Positions 16,467 to 25,439 of a stretch of DNA of 64,000 bases are shown in pieces. Source of the DNA: Sphingomonas sp. R-74633 (GTDB lineage: Bacteria > Pseudomonadota > Alphaproteobacteria > Sphingomonadales > Sphingomonadaceae). Numbering within the stretch: position 1 is the stretch's first letter; each line of letters opens with the position of its first letter. The stretch spans positions 62,001 to 126,000 of the forward strand of contig NZ_JACCFG010000005.1 in assembly GCF_013416555.1 (NCBI RefSeq). The letters run 5' to 3'. Below the pieces are notes generated by a model, which worked only from the letters and a program-made list of their open reading frames with translations, was not told where the DNA came from and ran no database searches. A program made the position numbers and the translations under genes.

Positions 16467-17755
16467 TCCCTGCGCGGCGGCAACAGCTTCTTGTCGATCC
16501 GCGCTGCGACACCGACGCTGCGCCCGGCGAGATTGGGCACGCTGTAGCGCATCGCCGTGCCGAGCACCTGCGCGGTTTCGGAGAGCGTCAGGCCATAGTC
16601 GCGCTGGAGCCAGGCGGTGAGGCCGGCGCTTGCCGCCTTGAGCGCTTCATCGAGCGAGCCGGCTTGCCCCAGCACCATCAGCTCGGTCGGTGATTCGACG
16701 CGGGGGCTGCCGATCGGGCGGCCCTTGATCAACTCGACGCGGAATTCGACGTCCATCGACGTCTCGAGCGCATATTGCGAGGTCTCGCCATCGCCCTGCA
16801 GCGCATGCGCATCGCCGAGATAGAGAAGCGCGCCGGGCTGCTGGACGGGCAGGTAAACGGTGTTGCCCGCGACCACTTCGGGGAAGTCCATGTTGCCGCC
16901 GGTACGCGCCGTGTCTCCGGTCGAGAGCGGGGCGGAGCCGAAGCCGGGCGCCACGCCGAGCCCGCCAAGCATCGGGCGCAGCAGCACGGCATAGTCCTTC
17001 AGCCCGCCCTCCGCCTTGGCCGGGCGCGCGACGCCCTTTTCGCGGTCGAGCGTCCAGCGCACCGGTTTGCCGAGCTCGCCGGCCTGGGCGACGAACGGCC
17101 CGCCGAGCGCGCGGCCAACGATCGTGTCGAGGCTGTCCGCCCAGTCGCGATTGGGGGTCAGGCGGACAATGTGTACCGCCAGCGTGTCGCCCGGCGCGGC
17201 GCCGGCGATGAAGAAGGGGCCGGTCTGCGGATTGCCGAACAGCGCGCGCGTCACATCCTTGTCGTCGACGCCGCCCGAATCGATCGTGCTGGTCCGCACG
17301 CTGTCGCCCGGCCAGATCGTCAGCACCGGTGCGCGATCGGCGCTGAACAGGTTGGAGAAGCTGGTGGGCGCATAGTCCCAGGTCTTCGGGCCGCCGGCCG
17401 GGCGCTCGGGCAGGCGGCGCGCAGTGAAGCGGTGCGCGATGCGGACGCCGGCGTGATTGGAATCGGGCATGTCGGCGTCGCCTGCCATTGCCTCGCCGGC
17501 GAGCGCGCCGGCATAGCCATAGACGGTACCCTTGCTGTCCCTGGCGGTGAAGCGGATCGCCTTGCCGCGCACGGTGCCCTCGAGCGGATCGCCGTCGAGC
17601 GTGCCCGTCAGCGTGTCGCCGGTACGGGTTATATCGAGCGTCGACCAGGCGTTGGTGCCCCACATGTCCGTCGCAAGGACCCAGTGCTCGATATGCGCCT
17701 CCTGCGCGAGCGCCGGCGTGGCGAACAGCAAGGCGAGCAGGCTGAGCAGGCGCAT
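16463..17755 (-). CDS. Exported acetamidase/formamidase family protein
   Basis: 430 residues from ATG 17755, which begins the signal peptide MRLLSLLALLFATPALAQ; an upstream open stretch to 17818 is not needed. After about 120 residues the FmdA/AmdA-type fold is recognisable: ILTIWPGDSVRTSTIDSGGVD, NPQTGPFFIAGAAPGDTLAVHI and GGNMDFPEVVAGNTVYLPVQQPGALLYLGDAHALQGDGE. The family hydrolyses formamide, acetamide or related short amides to ammonia. Export to the periplasm and the extra N-terminal domain distinguish this protein from cytoplasmic FmdA, so its substrate may differ. Confidence 0.87.
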   Translation of the reverse strand: MRLLSLLALLFATPALAQEAHIEHWVLATDMWGTNAWSTLDITRTGDTLTGTLDGDPLEGTVRGKAIRFTARDSKGTVYGYAGALAGEAMAGDADMPDSNHAGVRIAHRFTARRLPERPAGGPKTWDYAPTSFSNLFSADRAPVLTIWPGDSVRTSTIDSGGVDDKDVTRALFGNPQTGPFFIAGAAPGDTLAVHIVRLTPNRDWADSLDTIVGRALGGPFVAQAGELGKPVRWTLDREKGVARPAKAEGGLKDYAVLLRPMLGGLGVAPGFGSAPLSTGDTARTGGNMDFPEVVAGNTVYLPVQQPGALLYLGDAHALQGDGETSQYALETSMDVEFRVELIKGRPIGSPRVESPTELMVLGQAGSLDEALKAASAGLTAWLQRDYGLTLSETAQVLGTAMRYSVPNLAGRSVGVAARIDKKLLPPRRD

Positions 17756-17852
17756 TCGTTTCCCCTTTTGCGGCGCTACATTTGTAGCCCTACCAGCCCG
17801 CTTAGAGGAACGCGACATTGCCGTACAGGGAGCGGGGCTCTAATCCGGGCAT

Positions 17853-18719
17853 ATGATCGAGATCGCTTCCGGGCAGCTGAGCGCCGCCATCAATCCCTTC
17901 GGGGCCGAGCTCTCCTCGCTCAAGGACGGCGACGGTCGCGAGCTGATGACCGATGCGGACCCCGCCTTCTGGTCGGGCCGCGCACCGTTACTCTTCCCGA
18001 TCGTCGGCAAGCTGAACGAGGATAGCTATCGCGTTGACGGCCAGAGCTATTCGTTGCCCCAGCATGGCTTTGCGCGGAAGCAGATGTTCCTGCTCACCGA
18101 AAAGCTGCCCGATCGCGCGCGCTTCCTGCTGACCGACAATGACGAGACGCGCGCCGTCTATCCCTTCGCCTTTGCGCTCGAGGCAGCGTTCGTGCTGGAA
18201 GGCGCGACGTTGGTGATGACGATCACCGTCACCAATCGCGATACGCGGCCGATGCCGGCGAGCTTCGGCTTCCACCCGGCCTTTGCCTGGCCGCTGCCCT
18301 ATGGCGCGCCGCGGTCCGCACACCGGATCGAGTTCGCGCATGACGAGCCCGCGTCGCTGGCGGCAATCGTGCTCGGCGGGACGATCGCGGCGGAGCGCTG
18401 GCCGAGCCCGCTCGACGGGCGGAAGCTCGAACTCGACGATGCGCTGTTCGCGCGCGATGCTTTGGTATGGGACGAACTGGTCAGCCGGTCGCTGGTCTAT
18501 GGCCCCGAGCAGGGCGCGCAATTGCTCATCGAATTTCCCGACACGCCGATGCTCGGCATCTGGACCAAGCCGGGCGCGCGCTTCCTTTGCATCGAGCCGT
18601 GGCACGGCATCGCCGACCCGCACGGCTTTACCGGCGAGATCTGGGACAAGCCGGGGATCCTGCGCTTCGAACCGGGCGAAGCGCGCAGCTTCGTGATGCG
18701 AGTGACATTGCGGCCCTAA
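17853..18719 (+). CDS. Aldose 1-epimerase family protein (LacX type)
   Basis: 288 residues with the galactose-mutarotase-like beta-sandwich pattern: NPFGAELSSLKDGDGRELM at the start, QHGFARKQMF with the conserved His, FGFHPAFAWPL with the second catalytic His, and CIEPWHGIADP near the end. These are the LacX/YphB-like members, which interconvert anomers of hexoses or hexose phosphates in the cytoplasm. The exact sugar is unknown. It starts 97 bases from the divergent amidase gene, and prfC follows 17 bases downstream on the same strand, so they are probably cotranscribed. Confidence 0.87.
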   Translation: MIEIASGQLSAAINPFGAELSSLKDGDGRELMTDADPAFWSGRAPLLFPIVGKLNEDSYRVDGQSYSLPQHGFARKQMFLLTEKLPDRARFLLTDNDETRAVYPFAFALEAAFVLEGATLVMTITVTNRDTRPMPASFGFHPAFAWPLPYGAPRSAHRIEFAHDEPASLAAIVLGGTIAAERWPSPLDGRKLELDDALFARDALVWDELVSRSLVYGPEQGAQLLIEFPDTPMLGIWTKPGARFLCIEPWHGIADPHGFTGEIWDKPGILRFEPGEARSFVMRVTLRP

Positions 18720-18736
18720 GCGGCTAGGGGGCCGCG

Positions 18737-20308
18737 ATGTCTTCCCCCTCCGACCGCCGCACCTTTGCGATCATCTCCCATCCTGACGCCGGCAAGACCA
18801 CGCTGACCGAGAAGCTGCTGCTGTTCGGCGGCGCGATCCATCTCGCCGGCGAAGTGAAGGCGCGCGGCCAGGCGCGGCGCGCACGTTCGGACTGGATGAA
18901 GATCGAGCAGCAGCGCGGCATCTCGGTGACCAGCTCGGTGATGACCTTCGAGCGGAACGGCATCACCTTCAACCTGCTCGACACGCCGGGCCACGAGGAC
19001 TTCTCGGAAGACACCTATCGCACGCTGACCGCGGTCGATTCCGCGGTGATGGTGATCGACGTCGCCAAGGGCATCGAGAGCCAGACGCGCAAGCTGTTCG
19101 AGGTTTGCCGCCTCAGGAACGTGCCGATCATCACCTTCGTCAACAAGGTCGACCGCGAAGGCCGGCACGTGTTCGAGACGCTCGACGAGATCGCCGATCT
19201 CCTCGCGCTCGACGTGTGCCCGATGACCTGGCCGGTGGGCATGGGCGGCACGTTCGAGGGGATCTTCGACCTCGCCACCAATCGCCTGCTGCTGCCCGAG
19301 GGCGACAGCCGAGAATTCCATGGCAAGGTAATCCAGACCAGCGGCCTCGACGATCCGCAGCTCGACGACATAATCTCCGCCGAGAACCTCGCCAAGCTGC
19401 GCGAGGATGTCGAGCTGGCGCAGGCCGGTTACCCCGCGTTCGACGGCGAAGCCTATCGCCATGGCGATCTGACCCCGGTCTATTTCGGATCGGCGCTCAA
19501 GGAATTCGGCGTCGACTCGCTGATCGAGGCGATCGCGACGCACGCACCGCCGCCGCACGCGCTGCCCGCCGAGCCGGCGCCGGTCTCGCCCGATGCGGGG
19601 CAAGTCACCGGCTTCGTGTTCAAGGTCCAGGCGAACATGGATCCCAATCACCGCGACCGCATCGCGTTCATGCGGCTGGTCTCGGGCACCTTCAAGCGCG
19701 GCATGAAGCTCACGCCGACCGGGCATGGCAAGCCGATCGCGATCCACTCGCCGATCCTGTTCTTTGCGCGCGAGCGCGAGCTCGCGGACGAGGCCTTCCC
19801 CGGCGACATCATCGGCATCCCGAACCACGGCGTGCTGCGCGTCGGCGATACGCTGAGCGAGAAGGCCGATGTGCGCTTCACCGGGCTGCCGAACTTCGCG
19901 CCCGAAATCCTGCGCCGCGTGGTGCTCAAGGATCCGACCAAGACCAAGCAGCTGCGCAAGGCGCTGGACGACATGGCCGAGGAAGGTGTGACTCAGGTCT
20001 TCTATCCCGAGATCGGGTCGAACTGGGTGATCGGCGTGGTCGGGCAGCTGCAGCTCGACGTGCTGCTCAGCCGGCTCGATGCCGAATATAAGGTCGCGGC
20101 GGGGCTGGAGATGGCGCCGTTCGAGACGGCACGCTGGATCAGCGCGGAGAATCCCAAGGATCTGGAAGAGTTCGTTTCGCTCAACCGCGGCGCGATGGCC
20201 AAGGACCGTGACGGCAACCCGGTGTTCATGGCCAAATCGAACTGGGAGGTCGGCTATATCGCCGATCGCTATTCGAAGGTGAAGTTCGCGGCGACACGCG
20301 AGCGCTAG
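18737..20308 (+). CDS. prfC: Peptide chain release factor 3
   Basis: 523 residues, normal for RF3. GTPase motifs: P-loop HPDAGKTT at 15-22, switch region RGISVTSSVM, DTPGHED at 82-88, NKVD at 136-139. The following EF-Tu-like domain 2 and the RF3 C-terminal domain (GAMAKDRDGNPVFMAKSNWEVGYI) are complete. RF3 is the GTPase that recycles RF1/RF2 from the terminated ribosome. RF3 is distinguished from EF-G by the SDWMKIEQQRGISV sequence. A stem-loop follows the stop. Confidence 0.96.
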   Translation: MSSPSDRRTFAIISHPDAGKTTLTEKLLLFGGAIHLAGEVKARGQARRARSDWMKIEQQRGISVTSSVMTFERNGITFNLLDTPGHEDFSEDTYRTLTAVDSAVMVIDVAKGIESQTRKLFEVCRLRNVPIITFVNKVDREGRHVFETLDEIADLLALDVCPMTWPVGMGGTFEGIFDLATNRLLLPEGDSREFHGKVIQTSGLDDPQLDDIISAENLAKLREDVELAQAGYPAFDGEAYRHGDLTPVYFGSALKEFGVDSLIEAIATHAPPPHALPAEPAPVSPDAGQVTGFVFKVQANMDPNHRDRIAFMRLVSGTFKRGMKLTPTGHGKPIAIHSPILFFARERELADEAFPGDIIGIPNHGVLRVGDTLSEKADVRFTGLPNFAPEILRRVVLKDPTKTKQLRKALDDMAEEGVTQVFYPEIGSNWVIGVVGQLQLDVLLSRLDAEYKVAAGLEMAPFETARWISAENPKDLEEFVSLNRGAMAKDRDGNPVFMAKSNWEVGYIADRYSKVKFAATRER

Positions 20309-20315
20309 GCGCGAA

Positions 20316-20343
20316 GAGGCCGGGCAGTTTCCCGCCCGGCCTC
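20316..20343. terminator. Stem-loop between convergent prfC and MFS gene
   Basis: Perfect 10-bp stem gaggccgggc / gcccggcctc with an 8-base loop, 8 bases after the prfC stop. There is no T-run on either side, so it may be a weak or Rho-assisted terminator. The rest of the gap (20344-20443) shows nothing. Confidence 0.55.
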
Positions 20344-20443
20344 CAAAGTTCCGCAAGACCCATCCTCGGAACGCCTGCGTAATCGTGCAAATATCGTTGC
20401 ATCGCGACTACGGAATCCGCCGCGTACGTAATTTGCCGGAGCT

Positions 20444-21718
20444 CTAGTCGACCCAGCCCTTGCGGACATGCCGCGCGGCGAGGAGCGCGAGCACGCCGGC
20501 GAGCACGTAGAAGCCCATGCAGAACACTGCGCCATAGCGCAGTGCCTCGGTGCCGTAGCTCGATTTCAGCTCCTCGGAGAGGAAGCCCATCAGCAGCGGG
20601 CCGACGCCCAGGCCGATCAGATTGTTGATCAGCAGGAAGCTGGCCGAGGCAGTGGCGCGCATCTGCTGCGGCACCATGTGCTGCACGGCGGTGGTCACCG
20701 GGCCGAGCCACAGGATGTTGAGCCCGTTGGGGATCAGCAGCAGCGCCCAGGCGAGGCGCGGATCCGTGGTGAGCAGGCCGAGTGCGAACAGCGGCGCCGT
20801 GATCAGCCAGGCGATAGCGGGCAGCCACGCATACCAGGCGCGGTCGCCCTTGCCGAGCCGATCGGCGAACCAGCCCCCGGCGAACACGCCCGCCGTACCG
20901 CCGATCAGCAGCAGCGAGCCCATGAACTGGCCGGTGGTGATCAGGTCGAAGTTGAAGTTGCTCATCAGCACCGAGGGGACCCACAGCGCCAGGCCATAGC
21001 CGCACAGCGAACTGCATGCGGCGCCGAAGGCGAGCAGCCAGAAGGCGGGCTTGCGCGCGAGGATGCCGAAGACGGCGCTGACCGGAACCGGCGGGACGTC
21101 GCTCTTCACTACCGGCGCACGCGGCACGTCGCGGACCACCCAGCGGAAAATCGGCGCGATCGCGACGCCGAGCACGCCCATGGTGATGAACGCCGCGCGC
21201 CAGTCGACCAGGGCGGCGATATAGGCGCCGAGCAAAGTGCCGAGGGCGAGCCCGATCGGGATGCCGAGCGAATAGATGGCGAGCGCGCGAGCGCGGCGCT
21301 CGGGCGGGAAATAGTCCGAGATCACGGCATAGGACGGTGCGACGCCGCCCGCCTCGCCGACACCGACTCCGAGGCGGAACAGGAAGAGCTGCCAATAGCC
21401 GGTGGCGATGCCGCACAGGCCGGTGAACAGGCTCCACACCGCCAGCGACGCGGCGATCACGCCCGATCGGCTGGTCCTGTCCGCGAGATAGGCCAGCGGC
21501 ACCGCGAGCACCGAATAGAGCAAGGCGAAGGCGAGCCCGCCGATCGCGCCGAACTCGGTGCGGGTGAGATGCAGGTCCTCCATGATCGGCTTGGCGAGAA
21601 TGCCGAGAATCTGCCGGTCGAGGAAGTTGAACGTGTAGACCAGCAGCAGCATGGCCAGCACGACGCCACGGTAGCCGGGACGGCTGGCGGGGTTTGCAGC
21701 GGAAGCGTTCATGACCAT
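20444..21718 (-). CDS. MFS transporter
   Basis: 424 residues, about 12 hydrophobic spans, with the MFS signature LADRTSRSGVIAASLAVWSL after span 2 and FADRLGKGDRAWYAW in the middle loop. DxxGRR-like residues are weak, and the sequence resembles the spinster/Hsp-type transporters common next to sphingomonad TonB receptors. A second ATG at 21712 has better spacing from the gaggt ribosome site and may be the true start. The gene follows the receptor on the same strand after a terminator. Together they suggest uptake across outer then inner membrane of one substrate that cannot be named from sequence. Confidence 0.88.
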   Translation of the reverse strand: MVMNASAANPASRPGYRGVVLAMLLLVYTFNFLDRQILGILAKPIMEDLHLTRTEFGAIGGLAFALLYSVLAVPLAYLADRTSRSGVIAASLAVWSLFTGLCGIATGYWQLFLFRLGVGVGEAGGVAPSYAVISDYFPPERRARALAIYSLGIPIGLALGTLLGAYIAALVDWRAAFITMGVLGVAIAPIFRWVVRDVPRAPVVKSDVPPVPVSAVFGILARKPAFWLLAFGAACSSLCGYGLALWVPSVLMSNFNFDLITTGQFMGSLLLIGGTAGVFAGGWFADRLGKGDRAWYAWLPAIAWLITAPLFALGLLTTDPRLAWALLLIPNGLNILWLGPVTTAVQHMVPQQMRATASASFLLINNLIGLGVGPLLMGFLSEELKSSYGTEALRYGAVFCMGFYVLAGVLALLAARHVRKGWVD

Positions 21719-21729
21719 ACCTCGACATC

Positions 21730-21761
21730 AAAAGAGCCGGACGTCAAGCGACGCCCGGCTC
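21730..21761 (-). terminator. Intrinsic terminator between the TonB receptor and the MFS gene
   Basis: On the minus strand a 12-bp stem gagccgggcgtc / gacgtccggctc (one G-T pair) with loop gctt is followed directly by TTTTG. It sits 12 bases before the MFS start codon, so it should lower MFS expression relative to the receptor unless the MFS gene has its own promoter. Confidence 0.85.
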
Positions 21762-21787
21762 CAAAATTTAGGTGCAGTGCAGCGTAC

Positions 21788-24136
21788 TCAGAATTTGACG
21801 CTGAACGATCCAAAGATCTGGCGCGGATTGCCGTAAAAGGCCGTCGCGACACCTTCCTTGCCCAGGGTCGGCGTGTAGCCGCCGGTCGGCGTCAGGATCG
21901 GTACGCCGGCGATCGTCGCGTTGATATACTGGTATCCGGCGGTCTTGTAGCGCTGGTCGGTCAGGTTCTTGCCGTGGATGCCGATCGAATAGCGCCCGTC
22001 GCCGAACGTGTAGACGAGGTGCGCGTCGAGCAGCGTGTAGCCCGGCTGATCGAGGAACGGGCTTGCCGTCTCGAACTGATGGGTCAGGCCGCGATAGGAC
22101 AGCGTGCTGGTCGCCGAAAGGTCGCCGCCGGCCACCGGCAGCGTGGCACCGAGCGTGCCGGCCAGCGTCCAGTCCGGCGTGTTCTGGAACACGCGCACCG
22201 CCGAGACATCGACGCCGGTCGGGCCGATGAAGCGCTTATACTTGGCGTCGATATAGCCGACCGCGCCCTGGAAGAAGATATTCGAGCCGGGCCCGGCAAA
22301 GCCGCGTGCCAGCGTCGCGGTGGTCTCGAGCTCGACGCCCTTGATATCGGCCTTGGCGGCATTGGTGGTGATGCCGCAGAAGCTCTGCACCGCGCCGATA
22401 AGGCAGCCGACCGAACCCGGGATCTGGACGTTGGAATAGTCCGAATAGAAGCCGTCGAGCGCCCAGGTCAGGCGGCGGTCGAACGCAGCGCCCTTCCAGC
22501 CGATCTCATAGCTCTTCACCGTCTCCGGATCGAAGGAGAGATAGTTGTAGATGTCCTGATAGGTGCGGCCCGCCGCCGGACTGCTGATCGGCGCCGAGGT
22601 GCCCGAACCGCGCGGATCGAAGCCGCCGCCCTTGAAGCCTTCCGAATAGGACGCATAGACCATATGGTCCGCGCTCGGCTTGAAGCTGAGCGTGGCGCGC
22701 GGGGTGAAGCGCTTGAAATTGGCGGTGCCGCGGAAATCGGTGGAGGGTGCGCCGACCGGGATCGGGGTGCCGCCGAAATCCGGGGTCAGGCCGAGATAGC
22801 TGGCCTTGAAGACATAGCTCTTGCGCTGATCCCAGGTGTAGCGGCCGCCAAGCGTGAGGCTGAGCTGCGGCGTGATGTCATAGGTGAAATCGCCGTAGAT
22901 CGAGCTGGTCTCGGTGCGCACATCGCCGGCGGTATAGGCGTTGAACCCGGCCAGCGTGGTCGAGAGCAGCACGCCGAAGCCGGTCGTCGCCTTCGCGCCC
23001 AGATAATAATAGCCGATGATGCCGTTCAGCTTGTCGCTGTGGATCAGCGCCTGGAATTCCTGGCTGGTCTGGTTGTTCTTGTAATAGGCCGGCACGTCGA
23101 CATCGACCGAGGGCGTCGAATCGAAGTCGATCGGCGTGTACGAAGTATCCTCGCGATAGGCGCTGATGCTGCGCAGCGTGATCAGGTCGCTGACCTCGGC
23201 GTTGATCGTCATCGAGATGCCGCCGGCCTCGACATCGTTCTTCGGGTTCGCGAGCCCGGCATTGGTATCATAGACATTGGGCAGCGAAGGCGAGCCGGTC
23301 AGCAGGCCGGCGAACAGCCGGTGGCCGTTGCGCGCGTTCGACTTGTCATGGGTGTAGTCGCCGGTGATGCGCACCGACATCTTCTCGTCGGGCGTCTCGA
23401 ACTCGAGCGTGGCGCGGCCGGCCCAGACGTTCTTGTTGTAGTTATCGATGTGGAGATTCTTGTTCTCGCCGAAGCCGTCGCGCGTAAGCCGCGCGCCCGA
23501 GATGCCGAACTTGAGCATCGAGCCGATCGGCGTGGAGGCGCTGACGATCAGGTCTGTCTGGTTGTACGAGCCGTAATTGCCCTTCACCGACAGGGTCGGC
23601 TTGTCGTCGAGCTTCTTGGTGACGTACTTCACCGCGCCGCCGATCGTGTTGCGGCCGTAGAGCGTGCCCTGCGGCCCGCGCAGCACTTCGATCCGCTCCA
23701 CATCATAGATGTCGAGCACCGAGGCCTGGGGGCGGTTGAGATAGACGTCGTCGAGATAGATGCCGATGCCGGCCTCGAAGCCGGGTACCGGATCCTGCTG
23801 GCCGACGCCGCGGATGAAGGCCGCCAGCGTCGAGTTGGTGCCGCGCGCGTCCTTGAGCGTGGTGTTGGGAGAAGCGATCTGCAGGTCGGTCAGGTCGACG
23901 GCGCCGGCCTGTTCGAGCTGCGCCGAAGTGAGCGCGGTGACCGCGGTCGGCACGTCGAGCAGCTTCTCTTCGCGACGGCGTGCAGTGACGACGATCTCGC
24001 CATTGTCGCCGAGCGCGGCGTCCTGCGCCTCGGGCGCCGCCGGTGCGGCTTCCTGCGCGAAGGCGGGGGCGACGGTGAGTGCAGTGAAGGCAGCGCCTGC
24101 GAACAGAATCGCACGGGCGGAATTCAGGCGTGACAT
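21788..24136 (-). CDS. TonB-dependent receptor
   Basis: 782 residues from ATG 24136 (signal peptide MSRLNSARAILFAGAAFTAL to AFAQ). The plug domain begins GEIVVTARRREEKLLDVPTAV, typical of sphingomonad and caulobacter receptors, and includes RGPQGTLYGRNTIGGAVKYVTK. The C-terminal barrel ends GNPRQIFGSFSVKF with the terminal Phe used by the BAM machinery. The family imports siderophores, vitamins, sugars or aromatic compounds powered by TonB-ExbBD. Neighbours are an MFS transporter and a divergent TetR regulator, with no Fur-like site or enzyme that names the substrate. Confidence 0.93.
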   Translation of the reverse strand: MSRLNSARAILFAGAAFTALTVAPAFAQEAAPAAPEAQDAALGDNGEIVVTARRREEKLLDVPTAVTALTSAQLEQAGAVDLTDLQIASPNTTLKDARGTNSTLAAFIRGVGQQDPVPGFEAGIGIYLDDVYLNRPQASVLDIYDVERIEVLRGPQGTLYGRNTIGGAVKYVTKKLDDKPTLSVKGNYGSYNQTDLIVSASTPIGSMLKFGISGARLTRDGFGENKNLHIDNYNKNVWAGRATLEFETPDEKMSVRITGDYTHDKSNARNGHRLFAGLLTGSPSLPNVYDTNAGLANPKNDVEAGGISMTINAEVSDLITLRSISAYREDTSYTPIDFDSTPSVDVDVPAYYKNNQTSQEFQALIHSDKLNGIIGYYYLGAKATTGFGVLLSTTLAGFNAYTAGDVRTETSSIYGDFTYDITPQLSLTLGGRYTWDQRKSYVFKASYLGLTPDFGGTPIPVGAPSTDFRGTANFKRFTPRATLSFKPSADHMVYASYSEGFKGGGFDPRGSGTSAPISSPAAGRTYQDIYNYLSFDPETVKSYEIGWKGAAFDRRLTWALDGFYSDYSNVQIPGSVGCLIGAVQSFCGITTNAAKADIKGVELETTATLARGFAGPGSNIFFQGAVGYIDAKYKRFIGPTGVDVSAVRVFQNTPDWTLAGTLGATLPVAGGDLSATSTLSYRGLTHQFETASPFLDQPGYTLLDAHLVYTFGDGRYSIGIHGKNLTDQRYKTAGYQYINATIAGVPILTPTGGYTPTLGKEGVATAFYGNPRQIFGSFSVKF

Positions 24137-24195
24137 GCAGTTATCCCCTCTCCTCGAACCCGTCATTTGTCGCGGGTTGCACGTTGTTGCCCGAG

Positions 24196-24229
24196 GCTAT
24201 ACTGAAACCTGAACCAAGTTTCAACTTGG
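24196..24229 (-). promoter_or_regulatory. Promoter of the TonB receptor overlapped by a palindromic operator
   Basis: Minus strand: TTGAAA (24224-24219), 17 bases, TATAGC (24201-24196), a good sigma-70 type promoter. A palindrome ccaagtt-tc-aacttgg covers 24214-24229, and TGAAAC (24203-24208) / GTTTCA (24218-24223) forms a second, interleaved inverted repeat. Both cover the -35 element and spacer, as expected for repression. The divergent TetR gene is the obvious regulator. Confidence 0.6.
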
Positions 24230-24248
24230 ATCGACAGGGGGAGATGCA

Positions 24249-24905
24249 ATGGCTAGAGTCCGTGGCATGAACGCCACAGCATCGGACCTGCAGGGAAGCG
24301 ACGCGGCCAGCGCGGGCAAGGAACCGCGCACTGCGCGTGGGCGCCGCACGCTGCGCCTGATCCTCGATGCGGCGGCCGAGGAGTTTGGCGAGAAGGGCTT
24401 TCACGAAGGCTCTGTCAGCGGGATCACCCGCCGTGCCGGCGTCGCGCTGGGCAGCTTCTACACCTATTTCGATTCGAAGGACGAAGTATTCCGCGCGCTG
24501 GTGCGCGACATGAGCGAGCAGGTGCGCGAGCATGTCGCCCCGGCGATCAAGGGCGCCACCGGCGGCCAGATCGCGGCGGAGCAGGCGGCTTTGCTCGCCT
24601 TCATCCGCTTCGCGCGCGAGCACAAGGAGATCTACCGGATCATCGACGAGGCCGAGTTCGTCGATCCCGAGAGCTTCCGCATGCACTATGCGACCACCGC
24701 CGATCGCATCGCCAAGCGGCTCCAGGCCGCGGCGGGGCGAGGTGAAGTGCGCGACGACGTCAACGAGATCCACGCCTGGGCGATCATGGGAATGAACGTG
24801 TTCCTCGGCCTGCGCTACAGCGTGTGGCAGGAGGACGTGAATCCCGAGGCGATCGCCGAGACGGTCGCGACGATGCTCGCGCGCGGGATCGGCACCGGGA
24901 AATAG
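24249..24905 (+). CDS. TetR family transcriptional regulator
   Basis: 218 residues. The helix-turn-helix lies at about residues 35-80: LRLILDAAAEEFGEKGFHEGSVSGITRRAGVALGSFYTYFDSKDEVF, a textbook TetR DNA-binding domain. The C-terminal helical ligand domain contains EIYRIIDEAEFVDPESFRMHY. The first 30 residues are a disordered lead, so the ATG at 24270 (MNATAS) may be the real start. It is divergent from the TonB receptor across 112 bases containing the palindromes described. By analogy it should repress receptor and itself and respond to the imported compound. Confidence 0.9.
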   Translation: MARVRGMNATASDLQGSDAASAGKEPRTARGRRTLRLILDAAAEEFGEKGFHEGSVSGITRRAGVALGSFYTYFDSKDEVFRALVRDMSEQVREHVAPAIKGATGGQIAAEQAALLAFIRFAREHKEIYRIIDEAEFVDPESFRMHYATTADRIAKRLQAAAGRGEVRDDVNEIHAWAIMGMNVFLGLRYSVWQEDVNPEAIAETVATMLARGIGTGK

Positions 24906-24949
24906 CGCCCGCCATTGCGGCGCGGCCTGCGGAGCCCCATCAAGGGCGG

Positions 24950-25429
24950 ATGGACTTCAGCGATTGGCATGCGGCGCGGGCAAGGGCGCTGTTCACGGTG
25001 CTTGCCGAGCGCCACGGGCTGCGCGTGCGCGGCGCCGATGCGGGGCCGGACTATCTCGAGCTCGAACTGCCGGTGCAATATGGGCTGCGCATCGCGCTGC
25101 GGCTGATCTGGGCGCGCGACACGCTGACGATCCAGAGCCCGTTATTCTCCGCGGACTATTATCTCGATTCGGATGCCGAGGCGGAGGCGAAATTCATCGA
25201 GATGCTCGCCGGGCTGGTGAACGGCGAGGTGCGGCTGCACTTGTTCTACTGGCCCAAGGCGAAGCGGCCGTACAAGACGTTGCTTCAGCGCGCCGAGGGA
25301 TCGGGCGAGGATGCCATGTGGCGCACCGTCTATACCTGGTTCCGCTGGCTGCCCTGGTCGCCGGTCGCGCGCGAGGAAGTGTTCATCAACAGCCGGGCGC
25401 CGCACCTGCACGTGGTGGGACACGCCTGA
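24950..25429 (+). CDS. Conserved-looking hypothetical protein, 159 residues
   Basis: Starts at ATG 24950 (MDFSDWHAARARALF). The protein is soluble, mixed alpha/beta, with LELELPVQYGLRIALRLIW, LTIQSPLFSADYYLD and an aromatic-rich part MWRTVYTWFRWLPWSPVAREEVF. There is no signal peptide, membrane span or cysteine. Coding is supported by full-length codon bias and placement 44 bases after the TetR gene on the same strand. It ends 10 bases from the convergent DUF177 gene. I do not recognise a family. Confidence 0.7.
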   Translation: MDFSDWHAARARALFTVLAERHGLRVRGADAGPDYLELELPVQYGLRIALRLIWARDTLTIQSPLFSADYYLDSDAEAEAKFIEMLAGLVNGEVRLHLFYWPKAKRPYKTLLQRAEGSGEDAMWRTVYTWFRWLPWSPVAREEVFINSRAPHLHVVGHA

Positions 25430-25439
25430 GGGCGGGCGC

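Noticed and set aside
20365..20396. GGAAC...CGTT as an EcfG promoter upstream of nothing
   Set aside because: Spacing is 22 bases instead of 16-17 and no gene starts downstream.
20468..24133. A 1221-codon open frame on the strand opposite the MFS and TonB receptor genes
   Set aside because: Its translation is low-complexity Arg/Asp/Glu/Gly typical of an antisense frame in GC-rich DNA, and both genes beneath it have clear family motifs.
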